From Alphaproteobacteria bacterium (lineage in GTDB: Bacteria; Pseudomonadota; Alphaproteobacteria; ATCC43930; CGMCC-115725): a stretch of DNA of 5,797 nucleotides. Below, in pieces: positions 1 through 5,002 of this stretch. A program made the translations under genes and the position numbers. The stretch is taken from NCBI GenBank assembly GCA_005884825.1, contig VAZT01000070.1:1-5797 (forward strand), given 5' to 3'. The number at the start of each line of letters is the position of its first letter. Within the stretch, counting starts at the first letter, position 1. The notes below the pieces were generated by a model, which saw only the letters and a program-made list of their open reading frames with translations, had not been told where the DNA came from and made no database searches.

Positions 1-329
1 CGAAAGGCCAGATCGAAGCCGCTGACGCGCTGGGGCTCGGCTATTGGCGGCGCACGCGGCTGATCGTCCTGCCGCAGGCATTGACGATGGTCATCCCGCC
101 TCTGGTCAATACCTTCATCGGCACCTTCAAAGACACGACGCTCGTCATCATCATTGGCCTGATGGACCTGCTCGGTACGATCAATGCGGCGCTGAACGAC
201 GCCAATTGGCGCGGCACCTCGGCGGAGGCCTATATGTTCGCTGCGGTAATTTATTTCTGCTTCTGCTTTTTCATGTCGCGCTACAGCCAGATGCTCGAGC
301 GCGAATTCAACAAGGGGCGGCGGCGGTGA
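1..329 (+). CDS. aapM: Amino-acid ABC transporter permease, C-terminal part (AapM-like)
   Basis: This is the last 108 residues of an inner-membrane permease; the 5' end lies outside the window and the reading frame begins at base 3. Partial residues 5-11 (EAADALG) with the following GYWRRTRLIVLPQAL form the EAA loop, the cytoplasmic segment by which importer permeases contact their ATPase. Two hydrophobic segments follow, around residues 46-60 and 77-92, and a basic tail ends KGRRR. The segment NTFIGTFKDTTLV is characteristic of polar amino-acid (His/Glu/Gln/general L-amino-acid) permeases. The stop overlaps the start of the ATPase gene by four bases, so the two are translationally coupled. 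The order permease then AapP-type ATPase fits the aapJQMP arrangement, in which AapM is the second permease. The family call is firm; the exact symbol is inferred from resemblance to remembered AapM sequences. Confidence 0.85.
   Translation, partial: KGQIEAADALGLGYWRRTRLIVLPQALTMVIPPLVNTFIGTFKDTTLVIIIGLMDLLGTINAALNDANWRGTSAEAYMFAAVIYFCFCFFMSRYSQMLEREFNKGRRR
312..317 (+). promoter_or_regulatory. Ribosome binding site of the ATPase gene, inside aapM
   Basis: AAGGGG lies inside the last codons of the permease gene, eight bases before a GTG at 326. It supports GTG 326 as the real start of the ATPase instead of the ATG at 44, which would run far back through the permease gene in another frame. 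Confidence 0.6.
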
Positions 330-1081
330 CCGACGCGGCTTCGGGAGCGCCGATCATCGAGCTGCGCGGCGTCGACAAATGGTACGGCGACTTCCACGTC
401 CTCAGGAACATCAACCTCGACGTCGGCAGGGGCGAGCGGGTCGTCGTCTGCGGGCCGTCGGGCTCGGGCAAATCGACGATGATCCGCTGCATCAATCGGC
501 TGGAGGAGCATCAGCGCGGCCAAATCCTCGTCGCCGGCATAGAGCTGACCTCGGATGTGAAGAACATCGAGGCCATCCGCCGCGAGGTCGGCATGGTATT
601 CCAGCAGTTCAATCTGTTTCCGCATCTGACCGTGCTGGAAAACCTGACCCTCGCTCCGATCTGGGTGCGCAAATTGCCGAAGAAGGAGGCCGAGGAGACT
701 GCCCGCCTCTACCTCGAGCGGGTGCGCATCCCGGAGCAGGCGGACAAGTATCCCGGCCAGCTTTCCGGCGGTCAGCAGCAGCGCGTCGCTATCGCGCGCT
801 CGCTGTGCATGAAGCCGGAGATCATGCTGTTCGACGAGCCGACCTCGGCGCTCGACCCGGAGATGATCAAGGAGGTCCTCGATGTCATGATCGAGCTTGC
901 CGAGGAGGGGATGACGATGGTCTGCGTGACCCACGAAATGGGCTTCGCGCGCACCGTCGCCGATACGATGGTCTTCATGGATCGCGGCGAGATCGTCGAG
1001 CGCGGCCCGCCCCAGGAGTTCTTCGCCAACCCCAAGAGCGACCGCACGAAATTATTCCTGAGCCAGATCCTCGCCCATTGA
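326..1081 (+). CDS. aapP: General L-amino-acid ABC transporter ATP-binding protein (AapP)
   Basis: This cytoplasmic ATPase powers amino-acid uptake through the AapQ/AapM permease pair. With the GTG start at 326 it has 251 residues, the usual size for the family. The nucleotide-binding domain is complete: Walker A GPSGSGKST at 43-51, Q-loop in FQQFNLFPH at 92-100, ABC signature LSGGQQQR at 146-153, Walker B IMLFDEP at 166-172, D-loop SALD at 174-177, and the switch histidine H203 in VTHEMGFA. The stretch PIWVRKLPKKEAEE and the signature neighbourhood EQADKYPGQLSGGQ closely match what I remember of rhizobial AapP. The start overlaps the permease stop as GTGA and has AAGGGG eight bases upstream. 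An in-frame ATG at 44 would add about 94 residues of non-family sequence read through the permease gene, so it is rejected. Related polar amino-acid ATPases (GlnQ, BztD) are the alternatives for the symbol. Confidence 0.93.
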   Translation: MTDAASGAPIIELRGVDKWYGDFHVLRNINLDVGRGERVVVCGPSGSGKSTMIRCINRLEEHQRGQILVAGIELTSDVKNIEAIRREVGMVFQQFNLFPHLTVLENLTLAPIWVRKLPKKEAEETARLYLERVRIPEQADKYPGQLSGGQQQRVAIARSLCMKPEIMLFDEPTSALDPEMIKEVLDVMIELAEEGMTMVCVTHEMGFARTVADTMVFMDRGEIVERGPPQEFFANPKSDRTKLFLSQILAH

Positions 1082-1092
1082 CACTCAGATAA

Positions 1093-1099
1093 GAGAAGG
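1093..1099 (+). promoter_or_regulatory. Shine-Dalgarno sequence that questions the start of the methyltransferase gene
   Basis: GAGAAGG ends only one base before the ATG at 1101, too close for normal initiation, but seven bases before an in-frame TTG at 1107. The real initiation codon may therefore be TTG 1107, two residues shorter than the ATG form. Confidence 0.45.
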
Positions 1100-1100
1100 C

Positions 1101-2441
1101 ATGCCGTTGCAGGACACCGATATCTCGGCGACCGATCGGTTGGTCGCGTTGATGGACCATCTGGGTCTCGGCTCGGCGTATTTCGGCACGGCGATCCCGC
1201 GCGACATCTCGGGGCTGGTAATAGCGCATCCCGAGCGGCTGCCTGGAATCGTGCTGTGCGTGCCGAGCCGCCTCGACCCGGCCCCGTTTGCCGGCATCGC
1301 CGATCGCGTTCTGATGATCGCCGGCGAGCGCGGGCCGGCGGCGGAAGCCACAGCGCGCGCAACGGCTCGCTTGCCGGCCGCCGAGCGCTCCGTGCTCGCT
1401 GGGTATGACGCTCCCGGCAGCTGGAGCGATGCCGTCGCCGACCGCACCGACGAGATCGCCGACCGGATGATAGCCTTTCTCGACCGTCTGGCCGCGAATG
1501 GGAAGCGCCCGGGCACGCCGAATTCAACGACGGCGGAAGGAAGACATGCCGGCATTACCTACCGCATCGAGGGCTCCGGCCCGGCGCTGATGCTGCTGCC
1601 GTTTTTTCTGGCGCCGTCGCAATGGGCGCCGGCAATCCCGCGCCTCGCCCGGCACTTCACCGTCGTGACCCTCGGCGGTCCGCATTTGGGGGGCGTCGCG
1701 TCGCTCGAGGACCGCGCCCGGATGCCGACCTATCAGGCGTTGTTCCGAACCTTGATCGACCAGATCGGACCGCGGCGCGGTGAGGCGGTCCTCGAAATCG
1801 GCTGCGGCGCCGGCTCGCTGGTTCGCCTTCTGGCGCGCCGGCTCGGCGACGCCAATCCCATCACCGGGGCCGATGTGAACCCGTTCCTGCTGCGCGAGGC
1901 CGCGCAGCTGGCCGAGGCGGAGAGCCTCGGGGAGATGATCCGATTCACCGAGGGCAATGCCGAGGCATTGCCCTTCGCGAACCATTCGTTCGATTGCGCC
2001 TATTCGGTGACGGTGTTCGAAGAATGCGACGCGGATCGGGCGATCGCCGAGGCGATGCGGGTCATCCGCCCTGGTGGGCGGGTTGGCCTCGTCGTGCGCG
2101 CGGTCGACATGCCGCAGTGGTGGAACCTCGACCTGCCCGAGGCGATCCTGCGCAAAGTGACAGTGCCGCCGCATTCGGTCGCTCCGCGCGGCGTCGCCGA
2201 CCGCAGCCTCTACCGGAGGATGCGCGAAGCCGGTCTGGTCGACCTCGTCTGCTTTCCGACAATGGTGACGCTCGACCGCCCGGGCGGGCCGATCTGGCGC
2301 AACCGCGAAGATCACGTTCTGTCCCAGCTGTCGGCGCAGGAATTGCCGATCTGGGAAGCCGAGCGTGACCGGGCGGCGCAGGATGGGCTTCTCTTCATGG
2401 CCCACCCGCTGCATTGCGCCGTCGGCACGAAGCCGCAATGA
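1101..2441 (+). CDS. Split alpha/beta-hydrolase-like region fused to a class I SAM methyltransferase
   Basis: The protein has 446 residues and no exact family that I recognise. Residues 225-335 are a Rossmann-type SAM methyltransferase (methyltransferase-11 style): motif I LEIGCGAGS at 231-239, the acidic residue after strand 2 in GADVN (D258), NAEALPF at 286-292, SFDCAYS at 296-302, and the PGG turn in VIRPGGRVGLV at 321-331. The C-terminal 110 residues are of unknown role and contain WNLDLPEAI and LLFMAHPLHCAVG. The first 200 residues resemble an alpha/beta hydrolase with its pieces exchanged. Residues 14-57 (MDHLGLGSAYFGTA...AHPERLPGIVLC) look like the nucleophile-elbow region, 67-130 like the last strand and helix, and 151-198 (ITYRIEGSGPALMLLPFF...) like the N-terminal strands. 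The elbow reads GTAIP instead of GxSxG, so no hydrolase activity is expected. No signal peptide or membrane segment is seen. The gene starts 19 bases after aapP and is probably cotranscribed. The methyl acceptor is unknown; a small molecule is likely, given the methylase-11 type. Confidence 0.85.
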   Translation: MPLQDTDISATDRLVALMDHLGLGSAYFGTAIPRDISGLVIAHPERLPGIVLCVPSRLDPAPFAGIADRVLMIAGERGPAAEATARATARLPAAERSVLAGYDAPGSWSDAVADRTDEIADRMIAFLDRLAANGKRPGTPNSTTAEGRHAGITYRIEGSGPALMLLPFFLAPSQWAPAIPRLARHFTVVTLGGPHLGGVASLEDRARMPTYQALFRTLIDQIGPRRGEAVLEIGCGAGSLVRLLARRLGDANPITGADVNPFLLREAAQLAEAESLGEMIRFTEGNAEALPFANHSFDCAYSVTVFEECDADRAIAEAMRVIRPGGRVGLVVRAVDMPQWWNLDLPEAILRKVTVPPHSVAPRGVADRSLYRRMREAGLVDLVCFPTMVTLDRPGGPIWRNREDHVLSQLSAQELPIWEAERDRAAQDGLLFMAHPLHCAVGTKPQ

Positions 2442-2450
2442 GGGTGAGGG

Positions 2451-2999
2451 TTAGCTCGGTTCCGTCTTAGGCAAAATCCCGAGGTCGCGCGGGTCGTCGA
2501 ACGAAACCCGGCGGCGTGCATAGACGACAAAGCCGGCGCGCTGGTATGTGGCCAGTGCCTTTGGATGATCGAAAGTCGAAGTATGGAGCCAAAAACGGTC
2601 GAGCGGTCTCGACCAGGCCTGATCGATTGCCGCCTGTAGCAGATAGGGGCCGAGCCGACGGCCGATAAAGTCGGGGATGAGCCCGAAATAGCACAGCTTC
2701 GTCTCGCGGGGTGCCGCCGTGTCGAGCTCGAAAAAGCCGGCCGGGACCCCGCGCACGTAGAGTACAAATATCTCGATCGTTGGCTTGGCGATGAGGGCGG
2801 CCAGCGCCGCATCGCCGACAAGCCGCCGCTCGAACCACAGCCATGGCCGGCCGACGGTATCGTACATGTAACGGTAAAATGAAACGGTGCAGTCCTCGGC
2901 GCGCATCAGCGCGAGCTTGTCGAGAGGCGCCGGGACCCGCCTGCCGGCGGGCCGCCCGAGCATTTCGAGATAGGTGATGACGTCTTCGAGTGCGGTCAC
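2451..2999 (-). CDS. GNAT-family N-acetyltransferase
   Basis: This is a 182-residue acyl-CoA-dependent acetyltransferase of unknown substrate. The start chosen is GTG at 2999, which overlaps the sseA stop as GTGA; from there the protein begins VTALEDVITYLEM. The ATG at 3065 would add 22 residues that lie wholly inside sseA in another frame. GNAT features are visible in order: a strand-rich core IEIFVLYVRGVPAGFFEL at 75-92, strand 4 KLCYFGLIPDF at 101-111, the acetyl-CoA loop RRLGPYLL at 114-121 (a variant of R/QxxGxG/A, with P and Y where G/A is usual), and TFDHPKALATYQRAGFVVY at 142-160, the typical motif B with its aromatic and AGF turn. The N-terminal part with YRYMYDTVGRPWLW at 42-55 resembles a GNAT group seen in alphaproteobacteria. 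The gene is the last of the alaX-sseA-GNAT group and ends nine bases from the opposing methyltransferase gene. Confidence 0.85.
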   Translation of the reverse strand: MTALEDVITYLEMLGRPAGRRVPAPLDKLALMRAEDCTVSFYRYMYDTVGRPWLWFERRLVGDAALAALIAKPTIEIFVLYVRGVPAGFFELDTAAPRETKLCYFGLIPDFIGRRLGPYLLQAAIDQAWSRPLDRFWLHTSTFDHPKALATYQRAGFVVYARRRVSFDDPRDLGILPKTEPS

Positions 3000-3871
3000 G
3001 GCGTCTTGGCAGGCGCGGGACCGGTCTCGACCGGCGTGTCGCCCGGCAGCCCCCATTCCGACCACGACCCGTCATAGACGGCCGCGCCCGGATGCCCGAT
3101 CAAGTGCAATGCAAAAGCGAGCGCACAGGCGGTGACGCCCGAACCGCAGCTCGTGACGATCGGGCGGTCGAGCGCGAGGCCCGCGTCACGGAACAGGCCC
3201 GAGAGCGCCTCGGCATCGCGCAACCGACGGGTCTGCGGGTCTGTGACCCGGTCGTAGGGCAGGTTGCGGCTGCCCGGGATATGGCCCCGGCGCAAGCCGG
3301 GCCGGGTTTCTTCGACATTACCCTCGAACCGGCCCGCGGCGCGGGCGTCGAGGACCTGCTCGCGCCGCGCCGACAGATTGCCCAACAACGCTTGCTTGTC
3401 GCGGACCAGCGCCGGATCGAACCGCGCCGAAAAACGGCGGCGGGGCGGGTTCGGCACGGCGGTTTCGAGCGGCCGCCCTTCGGCCTTCCATTTCGGCAGA
3501 CCGCCGTCGAGCAGCGCGACATTGTGGTGTCCGAACAGGCGCAGCATCCACCAAGCGCGGCCGGCAGAAGACAGGCCGGCGCTGTCATAGACGATAACCC
3601 GGTCGTCATCGCCGATGCCGAGCTGCTCCATCTTGCGCGCGAACAGCTCGGGTGACGGGATCATATGCGGCAGGCTCGTGCCCGGCTCAGCGATTTCGTC
3701 AATGTCGAAGAACACGGCACCCGGGATGTGGCCGCGGTCGTAATCCTCGCGCGCCGTCGGGGCAATTCCCGGCAGTTTGAAGGAAGAGTCGACGATCCGG
3801 ATATGCGGGTCGTCGAGATGCGCGGCGAGCCACTCGGTGTCGACCAGGGCTTCGGGATGCGCGTAGGGCAT
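2996..3871 (-). CDS. sseA: 3-mercaptopyruvate sulfurtransferase (tandem rhodanese)
   Basis: This enzyme of 291 residues moves sulfur from 3-mercaptopyruvate to thiol acceptors or cyanide. It has the two rhodanese domains of the family. The N-terminal domain (about 8-130) is the inactive one, with RGHIPGA at 46-52, VIVYDSAG at 92-99 where the cysteine loop would be, SSAGRAWWMLRLFGH at 101-115 and LLDGG at 120-124. The C-terminal domain (about 160-280) is catalytic, with RRGHIPGS at 194-201 and the active loop CGSGVTA at 242-248, so C242 carries the persulfide. CGSGVT is the mercaptopyruvate-type loop; thiosulfate-type rhodaneses usually have a different, more basic loop. The ATG at 3871 has a tandem AGGAG upstream and lies 15 bases after the alaX stop. 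The last four bases overlap the GNAT start. A cysteine synthase gene upstream on the same strand fits a sulfur/cysteine theme. Confidence 0.93.
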   Translation of the reverse strand: MPYAHPEALVDTEWLAAHLDDPHIRIVDSSFKLPGIAPTAREDYDRGHIPGAVFFDIDEIAEPGTSLPHMIPSPELFARKMEQLGIGDDDRVIVYDSAGLSSAGRAWWMLRLFGHHNVALLDGGLPKWKAEGRPLETAVPNPPRRRFSARFDPALVRDKQALLGNLSARREQVLDARAAGRFEGNVEETRPGLRRGHIPGSRNLPYDRVTDPQTRRLRDAEALSGLFRDAGLALDRPIVTSCGSGVTACALAFALHLIGHPGAAVYDGSWSEWGLPGDTPVETGPAPAKTP

Positions 3872-3873
3872 GG

Positions 3874-3883
3874 CTCCTCTCCT
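3874..3883 (-). promoter_or_regulatory. Tandem Shine-Dalgarno of sseA
   Basis: In the 15-base gap after alaX the minus strand reads AGGAGAGGAG. The upstream AGGAG ends seven bases before the sseA ATG (ideal spacing) and the downstream one ends two bases before it. This predicts strong translation from ATG 3871 independent of coupling. Confidence 0.7.
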
Positions 3884-3886
3884 GCC

Positions 3887-4597
3887 TCACTCCGCGAGAG
3901 CAAGGATCACGCGGCGGTTCTGTTTTCCCTTATTCTCGATCTTGCTTACCGCAACCGGGCCGATCTCACTGGTGCTGCGGATATGCGTGCCGCCGCAGGG
4001 CTGCAGATCGATACCTGAGATTTCGATGAGGCGAACCTGCCCCATACCGTTCGGCGGCTTGACCGACATCGTGCGGACGAGCTCGGGCTGGGCGGCGAGC
4101 TCGGCGTCGGTGATCCACCGCCGCCCGACCGGATGCGCCTCTGCAATCAGCGCGTTGAGGCGGCCCGAGAGCATCTCCTTGTCGAGGCTCGATCCGGGCA
4201 CATCGAAATCGAGCCGTCCCCTACCGTCGGAAACCTGACCGCCGGTCACCGCCCCGGGGACGATGGCGCATAACAGATGCAGGCAGGTATGCATGCGCAT
4301 CAGCCGGTACCGCCGCTCCCAGTCGATCTCAGCGACGAGTTCCGTGCCTGGATCGGGGAGCGTCGAGCCGGGCGCCGGGATGTGGACGACCTCATCGGGA
4401 GCGCCGCCCTTGATCGTATCGACGATCGGGATCGACTGGCCCGTGGCAAGGCGCAGCACGCCGGTATCCCCCGGCTGGCCGCCGCCTATCGGATAAAACA
4501 CCGTCTGGTCGAGCCGAATGCCACGCTCATCGGCGGCAACCACCCGCGCAGCGCAGGACCGCAGATACCCATCGTCGCGAAACAGCAGCTCCGTCAT
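3887..4597 (-). CDS. alaX: Alanyl-tRNA editing protein (AlaX type)
   Basis: This is a 236-residue free-standing editing enzyme that, in its family, deacylates Ser- (or Gly-) tRNA(Ala) mischarged by alanyl-tRNA synthetase. The AlaRS-like beta-barrel region is seen in QTVFYPIGGGQPGDTG (31-46), with the family's GGGQ. The editing site follows with zinc ligands HTCLHLL at 103-109 (H103, H107) and CGGTH at 201-205 (C201, H205), so all four metal-binding residues are present. SKIENKGKQNRRV near the C-terminus matches the last strand of the second-AlaX domain. Length and the N-terminal domain suggest the medium AlaX-M/type II form without the long C-terminal extension. ATG 4597 (MTELLFRDDGYL) is chosen because AGGGGGG lies five bases upstream. 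The ATG at 4648 would read through the palindromic repeat. The gene is first in a tight alaX-sseA-GNAT run. Confidence 0.92.
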   Translation of the reverse strand: MTELLFRDDGYLRSCAARVVAADERGIRLDQTVFYPIGGGQPGDTGVLRLATGQSIPIVDTIKGGAPDEVVHIPAPGSTLPDPGTELVAEIDWERRYRLMRMHTCLHLLCAIVPGAVTGGQVSDGRGRLDFDVPGSSLDKEMLSGRLNALIAEAHPVGRRWITDAELAAQPELVRTMSVKPPNGMGQVRLIEISGIDLQPCGGTHIRSTSEIGPVAVSKIENKGKQNRRVILALAE

Positions 4598-4602
4598 CGC
4601 AT

Positions 4603-4609
4603 CCCCCCT
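4603..4609 (-). promoter_or_regulatory. Ribosome binding site of the AlaX gene
   Basis: AGGGGGG on the minus strand ends five bases before ATG 4597 and decides the start. It lies outside the repeat, so the cassette has not damaged it. Confidence 0.6.
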
Positions 4610-4615
4610 GAAGCG

Positions 4616-4641
4616 CCATCCCGGCGAAGGCCGGGATCCAT
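4616..4641. repeat. Left copy of a 26-bp palindromic inverted repeat
   Basis: This stretch is the exact reverse complement of 4958-4983 (26 of 26 bases). Allowing one mismatch, the match extends outward to 4612 (29 of 30). Within the copy, ATCCCGGC (4618-4625) pairs with GCCGGGAT (4630-4637) around a four-base GAAG loop, and GGATCC sits at one end. It lies 18 bases upstream of the AlaX start and 13 bases after the GIY-YIG stop. The element resembles dispersed palindromic repeats common in alphaproteobacterial genomes; that part is from memory. Confidence 0.93.
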
Positions 4642-4654
4642 CGTGCAATGGCCG

Positions 4655-4942
4655 TTACGCATCGGACAGATTGTCATAGAGATCGATCCAATATCGGTTT
4701 TGTCTCTCGATCAAATTGATCTTCCAGTCGCGTCTCCAGCCCTTGATCTTTTTTTCTCGACGCAGGGCCGCTTCCCTGTCGTCATAGCTCTCAAACCATA
4801 CCAAGCGGTCCACTCCGTATTTGGTGGTGAACCCAGGTACCACCTTGTTTTTGTGTTCCCAGACTCGCCGGGCAAGATTGGTCGTCCATCCGATATACAG
4901 CGTGCCATGCGGTCTGCTCGCGAGCAGATAGACAAAATACAT
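4655..4942 (-). CDS. Small GIY-YIG nuclease-domain protein
   Basis: This is a 95-residue single-domain protein of the YhbQ/UPF0213-like GIY-YIG group, whose biological role is poorly defined. The domain is complete: the first strand VYLLAS at 4-9 supplies the GIY tyrosine (Y5), YIGWT at 16-20 gives the second motif, NLARRVWEHK at 22-31 holds the catalytic-type arginine (R25 or R26) and H30. KYGVDRLVWFESY at 41-53 and EAALRREKKIKGW at 58-69 supply the acidic residue (probably E64) and the basic helix, and N76 lies in WKINLI. So it is likely an active metal-dependent nuclease, not a relic. There is no purine-rich ribosome binding site before ATG 4942 (upstream bases ACCCCAGCCGCACG), so translation may be weak or coupled to cysK. 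No linker or DNA-binding domain is attached. The gene is AT-richer than its neighbours and enclosed by inverted repeats, unlike the tightly packed genes downstream. Confidence 0.9.
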   Translation of the reverse strand: MYFVYLLASRPHGTLYIGWTTNLARRVWEHKNKVVPGFTTKYGVDRLVWFESYDDREAALRREKKIKGWRRDWKINLIERQNRYWIDLYDNLSDA

Positions 4943-4957
4943 CGTGCGGCTGGGGTA

Positions 4958-4983
4958 ATGGATCCCGGCCTTCGCCGGGATGG
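4958..4983. repeat. Right copy of the 26-bp palindromic inverted repeat
   Basis: Perfect inverted partner of 4616-4641. Its own hairpin pairs 4962-4969 with 4974-4981 around CTTC. It lies 15 bases upstream of the GIY-YIG start and 19 bases after the cysK stop, so it would form a stable hairpin in the 3' untranslated part of the cysK message. No T-tract follows on the minus strand, so it is not a standard intrinsic terminator. Confidence 0.93.
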
Positions 4984-5002
4984 AGCTAGCATTTCACGCA
5001 AT

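Larger units (their letters stand above)
4616..4983 (-). mobile_element. Putative repeat-flanked GIY-YIG nuclease cassette
   Basis: The 368-bp unit consists of two perfect 26-bp inverted repeats enclosing one small nuclease gene, with 13 and 15 bases of spacer. It fills nearly the whole interval between cysK and alaX. A hand count gives about 52% GC over 4681-4940, against roughly 65-70% in sampled neighbouring coding sequence, which suggests separate ancestry. No clean target-site duplication is visible outside the repeats. Present or past mobility is inferred from the architecture only. Confidence 0.4.

Noticed and set aside
44..325. ATG at 44 as the start of the ABC ATPase, giving a 345-residue protein
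   Set aside because: The first 94 residues would be read through the permease gene in another frame and show no family sequence. GTG 326 has a good ribosome binding site and couples to the permease stop.
281..934. Long minus-strand ORF opposite aapP
   Set aside because: Shadow of a highly conserved ATPase gene in GC-rich DNA; histidine- and arginine-rich composition with no recognisable domain.
1524..2438. 304-residue minus-strand ORF opposite the methyltransferase
   Set aside because: Antisense of a clear methyltransferase domain; the translation is basic and low in domain-like content.
2990..3655. Plus-strand ORF opposite sseA
   Set aside because: sseA on the minus strand carries both rhodanese domains and the CGSGVTA active loop; this is its shadow.
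4598..4648. N-terminal extension of the AlaX protein to ATG 4648
   Set aside because: The 17 extra residues are translated from the palindromic repeat itself; ATG 4597 has its own Shine-Dalgarno and begins where family similarity begins.
4612..4987. Target-site duplication around the GIY-YIG cassette
   Set aside because: The outer flanks (AGCG on the left, AGCT on the right) match as an inverted extension of the repeat with one mismatch, not as an adjoining direct duplication.
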